Shown: positions 23,432 to 33,125, counted from the stretch's first letter. The stretch: 36,236 bases of DNA from Lysobacterales bacterium (GCA_028289465.1 JANQPM010000071.1:1-36236), one strand, 5' to 3'. Translations and numbers: made by a program. Notes: generated by a model not told the origin, from the letters alone.

Positions 23432-24178
23432 ATGCCGCTGTCGCCACCGGCGCCATAGCAGCAGCGCGAATATCGCGTTCAGCAGTATGCCGAGGTAGCC
23501 GACTTCGGGGCCGTAGATCTGTGGTTGCGGAATGCCAAGCGCGCCGCTGTGGGTACCGAAACCGAACAGGGTGTAGACCAGCCCGTTCCAGACCCCGTGG
23601 CTCAGACTGGCAACGATGATCGAATCGGAAATGGCGCGCAGCATGCCCCAGACCAGGCCCAGCAGCAGCACATTGACCAGATAGACCGGAATCTGTACCG
23701 GCGGCAGGTCGAAGCCGGTATCCAGGCTGACGGCCGATACATGCCATAAGGCAAACGCCAGGCTGCTGAGCCACAGCACGCCGGTGTCGCCAAATCCGGC
23801 CCGGTTCAGCGATGTCCACAGCCAGCCGCGGAAGAAACCTTCTTCGGTAATGATCGCGACCAGTACCGTGGTCAGGCCGATCAGCAGTAGATTCAGTACC
23901 GTTTTATTCCAATCGGTTTGCGACCAGTCCGTCGCTCCGGCGAACCAAGCAACGGCTGCGGCCGCTCCGACCACCGTCAGCGGATAGAGCAGGGCCCAGC
24001 TATACGTATCGGCATTGCCCCATCGAAAACCGATCTGCCGGCCGGAAAACCGCTCCCAGTACCAGAACAGCACCATCAGCGGAAACAATGGCAATGCGCT
24101 GAAGGCCGAGTAGCCGGTCGCATCCATCGTTGTAGTAATAGCAACGGCGGCCAGAAAGCCGATCGCGGGACGGATCAT
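23393..24178 (-). CDS. CPBP-family intramembrane protease
   Basis: A 261-residue membrane protein with about seven hydrophobic helices and the CAAX-protease/bacteriocin-processing signature: EEGFFRGWLW (Glu-Glu), FALWHV and SLSHGVWNG, which supply the catalytic glutamate, histidine and ligands. Such proteases cleave within membranes; the substrate is unknown. ATG 24178. The last residues AAGDPPERAP and the stop codon come from repeat copy F, so the native C-terminus was probably altered by repeat insertion. It stands downstream of a large DUF5916 gene on the same strand. Confidence 0.87.
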   Translation of the reverse strand: MIRPAIGFLAAVAITTTMDATGYSAFSALPLFPLMVLFWYWERFSGRQIGFRWGNADTYSWALLYPLTVVGAAAAVAWFAGATDWSQTDWNKTVLNLLLIGLTTVLVAIITEEGFFRGWLWTSLNRAGFGDTGVLWLSSLAFALWHVSAVSLDTGFDLPPVQIPVYLVNVLLLGLVWGMLRAISDSIIVASLSHGVWNGLVYTLFGFGTHSGALGIPQPQIYGPEVGYLGILLNAIFALLLWRRWRQRHLGAAGDPPERAP

Positions 24179-24274
24179 GGCGGTACTCCCTGATGAGTTT
24201 CAGGAAGTTATGCGAATTACATGCCAATCAAGCCCTGGCGGTCCATTCAATAGAACCTTTTCAGGCATTTTCGA

Positions 24275-24300
24275 TTTGGCATTCCGGTTTGGCATTCCGG
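24275..24300 (+). repeat. Perfect 13-bp tandem duplication after the DUF5916 gene
   Basis: TTTGGCATTCCGG is repeated in direct succession (24275-24287 and 24288-24300), with a degenerate third unit before it. It falls between the CPBP start and the DUF5916 stop. Confidence 0.75.
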
Positions 24301-24313
24301 CTCGCCTGCGGGC

Positions 24314-26554
24314 CTAGTTCGGGAACCAGGCATAACCCAGTTTGATAAAGAGAGTACGTCCAGTGGTGGTGAAGCGGGCGATATCGTCGTTTTCGATCTG
24401 GTTGTCCGAATAGCCGACGAACAGTACCGTCTGCGGATTGACCTTGTACGAATACAGCAGTTGCGAGCCCAGGGAGCGGGACTTGGAATCCACGGTATCG
24501 ACATGCTGATCCTGGTTGCGGTCCACGTCTTGGCTTTGCAGCACCAGGCGCAGAAAGCTGCGCACGTTGAACTGCCAAGTCAGGCGCAGATCATTCAGCT
24601 TGGCCTCGAAAATATTCGGTCCCTGCAGGCTGTCCAGCTTGACCGTGGTGTTGCGCCAGCGCATCAGCAGGTGCTTGTTGATGTTCCAGCGTACGTCAGA
24701 CTCCCACCGGGTTTCTTCGCCGAGCTGGGTATTTGCGAAATCGATGCTGTCCCCGGTGGATGCGGAAAGCCCGAAGAACAGCCCGCCGCGAGGCTGGAAT
24801 TCGCCATAGAAGCTCCAGCGTTCCTCATCGAACAGCACATCGTTAAACAGACGTTGCCGTTCCATCCGGCCCAATTCGATAAACGATTGCATGGGCCCCT
24901 CCAGGTTGACAGAACCTTCCAGTTCGCGTTCGATCACCCGGCCCAGATTGTCATGGGTGATGTCCCAGTCGCCGCTGATTCGAAAGCGGTTCCACCAGTC
25001 GTCTTCCGCGCCATGCCAGACACGCCCCAGACCGGCAACTTGCTGGTCGTAGTTCACCCGCCTCACGAAGCCCAGATCGGCACGGAAATCAGGGTCGAAA
25101 TCACGGTGTGAGAGATACCAGAACCAGTTGCGTGAATCATGGTTGTATTGGACCTGCAGCGCAGAGCCGTCAAAGCTGCCGGCCGGCTGATCGAAGTCGT
25201 TGACGATGCTGTCCGGATATTGGGTATCCGACCGCAGATATTGAAAGCGTATGCTCTCGGTTCCCTTAAAGCGAAACCGGCCATCCACGCCGCCGACATA
25301 GTTATGGTAGCCGTCACCGCTGCGGCCGGTAAACATCGCCCCGACGGTGGACGAATCGCCGAAATCGCGGCGATAGCGACCGACCAGCGATTGACTGCTC
25401 TGATCCAGCGTGGTCGCATCCGAGCCGAACGCACCCGGGAACAGCAGGTTGGTGATTTCATCGTCGGCGGCAAAAACGCCAAAAGTGTGTTTGTCATGCT
25501 TGCCGGTCAGCTTCAGTCCGACTTTCGGATCGGCGATGGTACGGGTGAATACCGCGCGGATCGGGCTGTTGAAAAAATCCGCGCCCTCCAGAAAGAACGG
25601 CCGTTTTTCCGGGAAAAACAACGCGAATTGATTATTTACATCCAACTGCGCCACATCCGCTTCGACCTGGGAAAAATCCGGATTCAGCGCCAGGTTCAGG
25701 GTTAGGTCCGGCGTGATGCCCCAGCGGGCGGTCAGCCCCAGTTCCGTTTCGATATCGCCGCTGACCAGCGGCGTTACTCCGGGGTCATCCGTGCTGTCGG
25801 CACGGATGCCGGTCAGGGTCGGCACGATTTCCAGGTCGCGGACGGGCTCGATACCGCTGAATCCGCGGATTTTCTCCAACTGGCAAAGATAGCAGTTGAC
25901 CCCCCGGTCCAGCGGATTGTTCGACAGCCGGTGGCGGTCGGTCCGCGGGTAGAAGCGTATGGTGTCGATTCCCCAGAGTTGATCCTGCTCGGAGCGGGAA
26001 AAGCGAAGCTGGCTTAAAGGTATCGCCATTTCCACCGTATATCCCTGGTCGGTGATTCGTCCGGCCGAACTCCAGATCGCATCCCAGGAATCGTCTTCTC
26101 TGCCGTTCACATCATCCTGGATCAGGTCCATCTGCGCGCCGAGCGGATTGGCGAAGAATTCAAAGGCTCGCCGCTCATCGTTGAACGTGTCCAACACGAT
26201 GCCGACGAAATCGTCGTTATAGGCTGAGTCCCGGTCTCTGAGATAGGCCCGAATCGCGTCGGGTTCGGGGTCATGGGCACGAAACGCAACCAGTAGCTGG
26301 CTGCCGTTTTGCATCAGATAGGCGTCGGTCTTGACCGGCGGGCTGATGTTTTCGCCCGGGCGCGTTTCGTAGTCCAGCGCGATGTGCAGCGCCTGCTGCC
26401 ACAGCACGTCGTCCAGATTACCGTCCACCTTGATGTCGCCGCTGACCTGAGGCAGGTCGGATACCCGTCGCTGATCGCGCGGTTCATTTTCATCTTGTGC
26501 AAACGCCGCCGGTGAGAGCAGCAGGATTATTGTGATTATTCGCAAATAGCGCAC
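24314..26554 (-). CDS. DUF5916 outer-membrane protein with CBM9-like domain
   Basis: A 746-residue exported protein with signal peptide MRYLRIITIILLLSPAAFAQ. Residues about 40-220 form a family-9 carbohydrate-binding-like beta-sandwich (IKVDGNLDDVLWQQAL, FVGIVLDTFNDERRAFEF, YTVEMAIPLSQLRF). The rest is a predicted beta-barrel with many aromatic strands and DUF5916 features such as FFPEKRPFFLEGADFF. It ends with a barrel-type strand (FIKLGYAWFPN). It is probably located in the outer membrane; the ligand is unknown. Length is normal for the family. It appears monocistronic, with a 110-base space to its CPBP neighbour. Confidence 0.88.
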   Translation of the reverse strand: MRYLRIITIILLLSPAAFAQDENEPRDQRRVSDLPQVSGDIKVDGNLDDVLWQQALHIALDYETRPGENISPPVKTDAYLMQNGSQLLVAFRAHDPEPDAIRAYLRDRDSAYNDDFVGIVLDTFNDERRAFEFFANPLGAQMDLIQDDVNGREDDSWDAIWSSAGRITDQGYTVEMAIPLSQLRFSRSEQDQLWGIDTIRFYPRTDRHRLSNNPLDRGVNCYLCQLEKIRGFSGIEPVRDLEIVPTLTGIRADSTDDPGVTPLVSGDIETELGLTARWGITPDLTLNLALNPDFSQVEADVAQLDVNNQFALFFPEKRPFFLEGADFFNSPIRAVFTRTIADPKVGLKLTGKHDKHTFGVFAADDEITNLLFPGAFGSDATTLDQSSQSLVGRYRRDFGDSSTVGAMFTGRSGDGYHNYVGGVDGRFRFKGTESIRFQYLRSDTQYPDSIVNDFDQPAGSFDGSALQVQYNHDSRNWFWYLSHRDFDPDFRADLGFVRRVNYDQQVAGLGRVWHGAEDDWWNRFRISGDWDITHDNLGRVIERELEGSVNLEGPMQSFIELGRMERQRLFNDVLFDEERWSFYGEFQPRGGLFFGLSASTGDSIDFANTQLGEETRWESDVRWNINKHLLMRWRNTTVKLDSLQGPNIFEAKLNDLRLTWQFNVRSFLRLVLQSQDVDRNQDQHVDTVDSKSRSLGSQLLYSYKVNPQTVLFVGYSDNQIENDDIARFTTTGRTLFIKLGYAWFPN

Positions 26555-26722
26555 GGGTTGTGTCCGCCCCTGTGATAGTTTGTCGCTGGTGAACTGTTGC
26601 AGATTTTCTGATTTAGACGCAGGCTCGGTGTATTCGGTTTAGAAGCACCCCGCCATTCGGCGGCAAACGCTTATTATGCCATTGCCGCGGGCGGGCAGAC
26701 CATGACCGCTGCCGCGATCATT

Positions 26723-26752
26723 GCGCCCGCTCCGGTGGGTCGCCTGCGGCTC
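26723..26752 (+). repeat. Modular hairpin repeat, short copy G
   Basis: GCGCCCGCTCCGGTGGGTCG then CCTGCGGCTC, the D/F-type module alone. It lies in the 238-base gap between the DUF5916 start and the small orphan gene, where nothing else is seen. Confidence 0.7.
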
Positions 26753-26792
26753 TACCGACAGCCAGGGGTTTGCCATTCGGGCCGAGTGGCGC

Positions 26793-27230
26793 CTACTCGC
26801 AACTGGCGACTAATCGTGCTTTGACTTTAAAGGTAGCCGAACCCCCCAAAAGGCGCGGGGATTCTCGCACCCCGACCGAAACTTCGCGCTCCACGGTAAT
26901 TGGCGGGCCGCCGGGTCCGGGACATTCAGTTTGCACATTGACAACGTTAGAGCCTTCGTCGTCGATCAGCCAGTCCACTTCGGTGGCGTTCACGGTGAGC
27001 TGAATGCGGGGCGCGCTACCACAGCGTCCGGCCGGAATTGCGACTGCTCTTGACGGGCCGGGCGGTGCCTGTGTGGTGCCGGGTCTCAAACGGTGCTCCG
27101 AAACCCTGATGGTGCCGGCACCGGTAATTCCCGGGTTGAAGACCCTGGCTTCGACCTGGTACTCCCAGTCGTCGCCGATATCACCGGTCAGACTTTCCGA
27201 TACCAGTGAGAAAGTGATAACGCATGGCAT
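26793..27230 (-). CDS. Small orphan protein of unknown function
   Basis: A 145-residue acidic-to-neutral protein, rich in valine, serine and threonine, with predicted beta strands. It has four cysteines spread out (C3, C70, C102, C144). It opens MPCVITFSLVSESLTGD and contains EDWEYQV-like strands, an APPGPS linker and VSVGVRESPRLLG. There is no signal peptide and no family is recognised. It may be a cytoplasmic or phage-tail-like beta protein; this is not supported further. The neighbouring peroxiredoxin ends 73 bases upstream. Confidence 0.55.
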   Translation of the reverse strand: MPCVITFSLVSESLTGDIGDDWEYQVEARVFNPGITGAGTIRVSEHRLRPGTTQAPPGPSRAVAIPAGRCGSAPRIQLTVNATEVDWLIDDEGSNVVNVQTECPGPGGPPITVEREVSVGVRESPRLLGGSATFKVKARLVASCE

Positions 27231-27302
27231 GATGTTTCCCCCAGGCTAGTAGCTGGTAGCATCGGCATCGCGTTAAGCGGCCGATACCTTAAACATAGCA
27301 AC

Positions 27303-28166
27303 TCAGGTCATGGTTTGCAGATGATGCAAAAAGTCCTCCGGTTCGGGGCGCAGACGGTAATTATCCGTCATGTCCGCGTAGCTGATATCGCCGGTGCGAT
27401 CGACGATGATCACGGTCGGCATCACCGTTTCCGTCGCATAGCCAAGCACCTGCATACCGAGCGGAATGCCGGCATCCGCCGCGATGCCGAGATGGCGGGC
27501 GGCCCGGTTGTCCGGGTCGACCAGGAAACGCATCGGTATGTCGAATTTTTCGGCCAGTTTTTGCGACTCGCTGGCGGGTTGCGGGCTGATCAGCAGCACT
27601 TTCGCACCCGCCGTTTCCAGGGCCCGATATTGCTGTGCCAGCTCGCCGATCTGCGCCGAGCACAGCGGACACCAGTTGCCGCGGTAGAACAACAAAATAT
27701 GCGGCTGCCCCCGCCAGTCGGAAGACGTGACAGGTGTTCCTTGCAGATCTTGGACGGTGAATTCAGGTAGCTGACTGCCAACGGCCAGTTGGCCGCTCTG
27801 TCGTTGCCCGAAACGCGAATACCAGCGCAGATAGGCCCACCAGCCGGCAAATGCAATACCGGCCCCCAGGTACGCGATACCGGCGGTTGCCCGGTAGCGG
27901 TAGGCGATGGCCATAGCGATCGCGACGCCCAGCCCGGAGATCACCGTAATACTCATCGGATGGGCCGCGGTTCTGACGGGCTTGGCCACGAAGAGCCAGA
28001 TAAAAAAACCGGCCGGTGCACCGGCGGCCAGCAGCACGCCCATCCACATGCCCGGCCACATATCTGGGGGCGGAACCATTCGAATCACTTGCAGCAACGC
28101 ATACGCGCTGAGCGCGAACAGATAGGCTACATAGAGCGAGATAAATGCCGGCTTAAGCCTACTCAT
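27303..28166 (-). CDS. Membrane-anchored peroxiredoxin-like (AhpC/TSA) protein
   Basis: A 287-residue protein with about four N-terminal hydrophobic helices (to about residue 125), then a thioredoxin-fold domain with FYRGNWCPLCSAQIGEL (CxxC, around residue 165), an SPQPASESQKLAEKFDIP segment and VDRTGDISYADMTDNY. It probably reduces peroxides or other disulfides at the membrane; the topology of the redox domain is not fixed. ATG 28166 is preferred because it overlaps the stop of the Lon-like gene by 8 bases (ATGAGTAG), which implies translational coupling; the open frame extends to 28199. Confidence 0.83.
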   Translation of the reverse strand: MSRLKPAFISLYVAYLFALSAYALLQVIRMVPPPDMWPGMWMGVLLAAGAPAGFFIWLFVAKPVRTAAHPMSITVISGLGVAIAMAIAYRYRATAGIAYLGAGIAFAGWWAYLRWYSRFGQRQSGQLAVGSQLPEFTVQDLQGTPVTSSDWRGQPHILLFYRGNWCPLCSAQIGELAQQYRALETAGAKVLLISPQPASESQKLAEKFDIPMRFLVDPDNRAARHLGIAADAGIPLGMQVLGYATETVMPTVIIVDRTGDISYADMTDNYRLRPEPEDFLHHLQTMT

Positions 28167-30585
28167 CGGACGGCGCGGACCTGGCGGATGCCTGCGCATT
28201 CGGGTTGTTCAGCGTCTTCTTCCAATATTCCGTGGCTTTTTGCTGCGCCTGGTGGAGCAGGGTACCCGGTGGGTAGTTGCCCTCGTCGTCGGCTTCGCCG
28301 GCAACCTGCCCGGTCAGCACCTGCAGCGCTTCGCCAAGATGGTGCACTGCGTAAATATGAAACCGGCCGGCCTCGCAGGCCTCCACCACATCCTGCCGCA
28401 GCATCAGATCGCCGGCATTCGAGGCCGGAATGATCACACCCTGGTCGCCGCTGAGACCGATGCTCTTGCAGGTGTCGAAAAAGCCTTCGATTTTTTCGTT
28501 GACGCCGCCGATGGCCTGAATATGGCCATGCTGGTCAATGGCACCGGTCATCGAGAACGACTGCTTGATCGGCACACCGGTCAGCGCGCTGATCAGGCAG
28601 CACATTTCGGCACCCGAGGCCGAATCGCCGTCGATACCACCGTAACTTTGCTCAAATGCGATCGACGAGGAAAAAGCCAGCGGGTGGTCGGTTTTCAACA
28701 GGTGGCGCAGCAGGCCGCCAAGAATATGAAAACCCTTGGTATGGATCGAACCCGACATCGACGCGCGGCCTTCGATATTGATAATCCCGGCCTGGCCGGC
28801 ACCGATGGTCGCAGTGATACGGGCCGGAAACCCGTAGCTGAGCGGCCCGGCATTGATCACCGCCAGGCCGTTGATCTGGCCGACGACTTCGCCGGTGGTG
28901 GCGACATGGATAGTGCCGTCGTTGATTAATTCCTGAAAGCGCTGTGACGGCAGGCTGGCACGGAACTTGGTACGCCGAACGGTTTCTTCCACATGATCGC
29001 GCGATACCAATTCCGCGCCGGACTTCTGCGCCAGGTAGGACGCTTCGCGGGCAATATCGGCAATGCGGCCGAAACGGGCAGTGATTTTGCCTTTGCGCGC
29101 AGCCACCCGGGCGCCGTGTTCGGCCAGCGCGGCAACGCTGCCGCGGTCGAAATGGTGCAGCTTTTCATCCCGTACCAATCGTGCGAGCACCCCGGCGTAT
29201 TGCTCCACCCCGGTGATATCGCGCTCGATTTCGGTATCGAAATCGGCCAGCACCTTGAACAGGTCGGAGAAATCCTGATCCAGTTTATCAAGCTGGTAAT
29301 ACAGGGAGCTGTTGCCGATCAGTATCACCCGCAGCGAAATCTCGATCGGCTGCGGCTTTAGAGCCTGGCTGGAATACGGCCAACCGAGCTCGGGCGGGAC
29401 AATTTCGACCACGCCGGTACGCAGGCTGCGCATCAGCAAACGCCACGCACCGGGTTCGGTCAGCACATCGCGCGCATCTAGGACCAGGTAACCGCCGTCC
29501 GCATGCACCAGCGCGCCGGCACGGATGCCCATGTAATTGCTGACCGGCTTGCCGTCTATCCACTCCGGTTCGATGCTGCCGAGCAGATTGCCGACGGTCG
29601 GCATGTTTTCCACCACCACCGGGCAACTGGACTGGTCGTCATGGCAGACCAGCACGTTCACGCCGTAAATCACTGACGGATCCGTCAGCTCCGGTCCGTC
29701 GCCCCGCAGACGGTTCTCAATCACATCGTTGATGACTTCCTGCAGGAAGTGATTTACCGCATCGTTGTTCAGGGTCTGCCGAATATCGGCGGTCAGGTTT
29801 TCCAGAATTCGCCGCGCGTTGTCTTCGTTAAACGACAACAGCTTTTTCATGCCCTGCTGGTAAACCTCGTTGGCTTTGCCGGATACTTCCTGCAGGCGTT
29901 TGCTGAAGCCTTCGTACTGCGACTCGAATTGCTTGAATTCCGCTTCGCTGATTTTTCCGGCCTGTGCCAGTTGCCGGTATTCCTCCGGCGGCATGGCCTG
30001 TCCGTCGACTACCGGAAAGATCGCCGTCTGCGTCACCGGACCGGTTTGCAACTGCACCAGTGTCATGCCGGCCGATTGCAGGTCGTTTTCCAGCGGCTTG
30101 GTAATTTCGTTCAGTTCGCGCTGGGTCTTCTCGGTGATCGCTTCGCGCCGCGCCTTGATCGGCCCGGCATTCAGGGCTTCGCCGAGGCGTTTTTCGATGA
30201 AATCCGCGACCTCTTTCATGCGCCGGCGCAAAATCCGCGCGCGGCCGGCCGGCAGCGTCAGCAGCCGAGGCTGGTCCGGCTGGCTGAAATTATGCACATA
30301 GGCCCGGTCCAGTTGCCGCCGGGCAACCGGGTTCAGTTCATCCAGCAGGTTGCGCAACATGCTCATTCTGCCGGTACCGGACACGCCGCGAACATAGATG
30401 TTCTGACCCGGCGCATCGCATTCCAGGCCGAAGCGCAGCGCTTCCATTGCAATCGGCTGGCCGACGATTCCGATGGCCGGGTCTACCGACGCGGTAGATG
30501 CGAAACTGAGCTTTTCTTCGTCGATACGCCAGCGTAGCCGGCCCGAATCCAGCGCGTTAACCGAAGCGGTAGGTTTCTCTGTCAC
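28159..30585 (-). CDS. Lon-like ATP-dependent protease (YcbZ/LonP type)
   Basis: An 808-residue protein of the AAA plus S16 class without the classic Lon N-domain. The nucleotide site is GVSGTGRMS (residues 67-75), with the family's Arg in place of the Walker-A lysine. A long helical insertion (about 110-250) separates the halves of the ATPase. The C-terminal protease has the serine in GGIDGDSAS (about 652) and the lysine in GGVNEKIEGF (about 697), forming a Ser-Lys dyad. It is a cytoplasmic protein-quality protease, with specificity unknown. It is first in an apparent two-gene operon with the peroxiredoxin, suggesting a stress link. Confidence 0.92.
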   Translation of the reverse strand: MTEKPTASVNALDSGRLRWRIDEEKLSFASTASVDPAIGIVGQPIAMEALRFGLECDAPGQNIYVRGVSGTGRMSMLRNLLDELNPVARRQLDRAYVHNFSQPDQPRLLTLPAGRARILRRRMKEVADFIEKRLGEALNAGPIKARREAITEKTQRELNEITKPLENDLQSAGMTLVQLQTGPVTQTAIFPVVDGQAMPPEEYRQLAQAGKISEAEFKQFESQYEGFSKRLQEVSGKANEVYQQGMKKLLSFNEDNARRILENLTADIRQTLNNDAVNHFLQEVINDVIENRLRGDGPELTDPSVIYGVNVLVCHDDQSSCPVVVENMPTVGNLLGSIEPEWIDGKPVSNYMGIRAGALVHADGGYLVLDARDVLTEPGAWRLLMRSLRTGVVEIVPPELGWPYSSQALKPQPIEISLRVILIGNSSLYYQLDKLDQDFSDLFKVLADFDTEIERDITGVEQYAGVLARLVRDEKLHHFDRGSVAALAEHGARVAARKGKITARFGRIADIAREASYLAQKSGAELVSRDHVEETVRRTKFRASLPSQRFQELINDGTIHVATTGEVVGQINGLAVINAGPLSYGFPARITATIGAGQAGIINIEGRASMSGSIHTKGFHILGGLLRHLLKTDHPLAFSSSIAFEQSYGGIDGDSASGAEMCCLISALTGVPIKQSFSMTGAIDQHGHIQAIGGVNEKIEGFFDTCKSIGLSGDQGVIIPASNAGDLMLRQDVVEACEAGRFHIYAVHHLGEALQVLTGQVAGEADDEGNYPPGTLLHQAQQKATEYWKKTLNNPNAQASARSAPSDE

Positions 30586-30620
30586 AGCAAAGTCCTTTAG
30601 CAGTGCAAGCCGACAGGGGC

Positions 30621-31265
30621 TTATCCGGCCTGCATTTGATTAATAAAGTCGGTGGCCTCGCGAATCGCGTTTTCCATGTCCTGAATCAGGCGGCTCACGT
30701 CCGATTCGATGGCCGTCAACTGGGTGCCCAGCGATGCAATTGCCCGTGCGTTCAAGTTATGTTTCAGAAACAGCACCTGGTCCCGAAAGGTTACCAGCAC
30801 CGGCTCAATGCGCGATTCAGCCCGGCGCATCGCCGACATCAGGCCACTATACTGGCTTCGAGTGTCTTCCAGTTGCGAGCGGCTTTGCTGCCGCAATGAT
30901 GCATTGCTGATCTGCTCCAGTTCGTCCTGCCATTCGCGGAACAGCGCGCCGGCGACGGATTCCACTTCGTCGATACGGTCGTGGACCTGCTCGGCGCGGC
31001 TTTCACTGAGTTCGTATTCACGGTTCAGCCTCTTGTAAAGCGCTTCGAGGTCGCCGCCGTCAAACCCCACGGTTGCCGAGAATTGTTCCAGCGCCGATTG
31101 AAACTGCTGCTTGGCGTCCTCCTGGCTGTCTCGGGCGCGCTCGATGCGGCTGACCAGCAGGTCCCGCTTTGGAATGCCGACCGCTTCCAGCGTGTCGTAG
31201 TAAACACTGGCGCAGCCGGGCAGCAACGCGGCGACAAAAGCGATCACAGTAAACCGATGATTCAT
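30621..31265 (-). CDS. DUF2959 family lipoprotein
   Basis: A 214-residue protein with signal MNHRFTVIAFVAALLPGC and lipobox LPGC, then a long, mostly helical, coiled-coil-prone domain (repeated Glu/Arg/Gln, IERARDSQEDAKQQFQ, DRIDEVESVAGALF) as in DUF2959. It is envelope-anchored; the function is unknown, and coiled-coil lipoproteins often serve as structural or stress factors. ATG 31265 is preferred to an upstream in-frame codon (31382) because it places the lipobox correctly. The upstream gene ends 73 bases away. Confidence 0.85.
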   Translation of the reverse strand: MNHRFTVIAFVAALLPGCASVYYDTLEAVGIPKRDLLVSRIERARDSQEDAKQQFQSALEQFSATVGFDGGDLEALYKRLNREYELSESRAEQVHDRIDEVESVAGALFREWQDELEQISNASLRQQSRSQLEDTRSQYSGLMSAMRRAESRIEPVLVTFRDQVLFLKHNLNARAIASLGTQLTAIESDVSRLIQDMENAIREATDFINQMQAG

Positions 31266-31338
31266 GGCGTGGATATTCTCTTTGCTCACAAAGCTCCGGA
31301 TTATACCGATGCCCGGCGATATCGCGGGTTTCAAGTCG

Positions 31339-32319
31339 TTACTCTTCTTGGTCGGTGCCGGCGGCGTCGGCCTGCGATGCATTTCCCAGCCGGTCTTTTT
31401 GCGCGATGTCGTCGATGAAACGCAGAAAATGGCTGACGCAGTACTCGGGTTGTTCCACCATCGGGATATGACCCATGTGATCGACCAGCACCAGCCTTGA
31501 ATTCGGCATCTGCCGCGCCAGTATCATGCCGCCGGACGGGTCCAGCACACGGTCGTTTTCGCCCCAGACGATCAGGCATGGCACGGCCAGACCGTCACTG
31601 ATGGTCTCCAGGCTGTCGGAGCGGAAACGCAGATCGTCGAATACTTTTTCGGTATGGGTCCTCAAATGCATCGCGCGCCGGCGCAGCAGCGCTCTGACCG
31701 GATACGGCATAAACGGTTTGCGATAAAAGCACAAGTCTATCAGGCGCTCGAAATCCGCTTTATGGCGAATGGTCAGCGGATTGTGGTGGCCATCAAATAC
31801 CGCCTGCATGGTCTCGCTCAGACGGGAACTGATAATGCCGCCGGGGGCGAGCAGCCACAGGCTTTTCACCTGCTCCGGAAACTGCCGGGCATAGCTGGCA
31901 GCAACGAAACCGCCCATGGAGTTGCCGGCCAGATGAAACGAGGACAAGCCCAGGGCGCGGGTAAACGCGCGCAGATAGCGTGCCTGGTGTTCGACCGCGA
32001 AACTGATATCTTCCGGGCAGTCGCTGTCGCCGAAACCGAGCAGGTCGGGAGCGATGATGTCGAAGCGGTCGGTCAGATGGTTTGCCACCCGGGTCCAGTT
32101 ATCGGCGTCCGCACCGATACCGTGCAGCACAACCAGCGGTTGTCCGGTTCCGCCTCTGAGGTAATGCCAGCGATAGTCGCCGGCCTGCAAGTTATGCGAT
32201 TCCAGACCGCTGCGTCGGCGTTCGATGGCGAGCATCAGCCGTGCGGTAGGTATCGGCACCAGGTACCAGGCCACCGCGGATAGCAATGCAATAATGGCAA
32301 GAGTTATCACCAGGCCCAT
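31339..32319 (-). CDS. Membrane-anchored alpha/beta hydrolase
   Basis: A 326-residue alpha/beta-fold hydrolase with an N-terminal membrane anchor (about 2-23). The oxyanion motif is VVLHGIGADADNW, the nucleophile elbow GNSMGG (serine about 133), the acid VWGENDRVLD (about 250) and the histidine DHMGHIPM (about 283). Family members include esterases, lipases and C-C bond hydrolases. The substrate is unknown. It lies on the same strand as the DUF2959 gene, 73 bases apart, so the two are possibly co-transcribed. Confidence 0.88.
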   Translation of the reverse strand: MGLVITLAIIALLSAVAWYLVPIPTARLMLAIERRRSGLESHNLQAGDYRWHYLRGGTGQPLVVLHGIGADADNWTRVANHLTDRFDIIAPDLLGFGDSDCPEDISFAVEHQARYLRAFTRALGLSSFHLAGNSMGGFVAASYARQFPEQVKSLWLLAPGGIISSRLSETMQAVFDGHHNPLTIRHKADFERLIDLCFYRKPFMPYPVRALLRRRAMHLRTHTEKVFDDLRFRSDSLETISDGLAVPCLIVWGENDRVLDPSGGMILARQMPNSRLVLVDHMGHIPMVEQPEYCVSHFLRFIDDIAQKDRLGNASQADAAGTDQEE

Positions 32320-32411
32320 ACGGCCGTCCCCACAGATTATTCAAAAATGAGCCAAAGAGGTTCATTATTATGGGGCAATCGTATAACAAAAGCACCGCGG
32401 GAGGACGGCGA

Positions 32412-33023
32412 ATGCGAGCGATTAGTCCATTTATTAGGTTTATCCTTACCCTGTTCATCGGCCTGTTTGCCGGCAGCCATGCGGTGGCTGAAGCGTGCGA
32501 TCCGCCACAGGTTCTGCCGGATAATCTGTTTCCTGCAGTCAAGTTAGAAACCAGTCTGGGTGATATCGTCATCGAACTGGATCGCCGCAAAGCGCCGATT
32601 ACCGTCAACAATTTTCTGCGCTATGTCACCTCGAACCGCTACGACGGTACGGTGTTCCACCGCGTCATCGCGGATTTCGTCGTGCAGGGCGGCGGTTATG
32701 ACGCGGGTATGAACGCCCGGCCGACCTATCCGGCGATATTCAATGAGTCCGGCAACGGTCTGCAGAACCGGCAGTGGACAGTGGCCATGGCGCGGCATGA
32801 TGATCCGCATTCGGCCACCTCGCAGTTCTTCTTCAACCTGGCCGACAACGAAAACCTCGATCCCAGCTCCAGGAATTGGGGCTATACCGTATTTGGTACG
32901 GTCATCGAGGGTATTGCGGTTATTGAGCAAATGGCTCAGTCGGCAACCGGATATAACGCTGACCTGGATGCGACCGACGTGCCGCAAACGCCGATCGTGC
33001 TGAGAAAGGCCGGCGTGCTTTAG
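32412..33023 (+). CDS. Periplasmic cyclophilin-type peptidyl-prolyl isomerase
   Basis: A 203-residue protein with a signal peptide (to about residue 27, ending AVAEA) and a cyclophilin fold: KAPITVNNFLRYV, GTVFHRVIADFVVQGGG, SATSQFFFNLADN, YTVFGTVIEG. It accelerates proline isomerisation in exported proteins. ATG 32412 is fixed by GGAGG at 32400-32404, and is downstream of an in-frame ATG at 32370. It is divergent from the alpha/beta hydrolase, so 32320-32411 should hold both promoters. Confidence 0.9.
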   Translation: MRAISPFIRFILTLFIGLFAGSHAVAEACDPPQVLPDNLFPAVKLETSLGDIVIELDRRKAPITVNNFLRYVTSNRYDGTVFHRVIADFVVQGGGYDAGMNARPTYPAIFNESGNGLQNRQWTVAMARHDDPHSATSQFFFNLADNENLDPSSRNWGYTVFGTVIEGIAVIEQMAQSATGYNADLDATDVPQTPIVLRKAGVL

Positions 33024-33089
33024 CAGCCGTTAAACGGTTTCTTAACGCCGTGCTAACAGAGCACCGTTTAGCGTGCACGGCTGCAATAA

Positions 33090-33111
33090 CCGGCGGGTCG
33101 CCTGCGGCTCC
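33090..33111 (+). repeat. Modular hairpin repeat, short copy H
   Basis: A fragment made of CCGGCGGGTCGCCTGCGGCT plus CC, identical in core to copies D, F and G. It lies between the cyclophilin stop and the next start. Confidence 0.6.
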
Positions 33112-33125
33112 AAAGAACGTAAATT

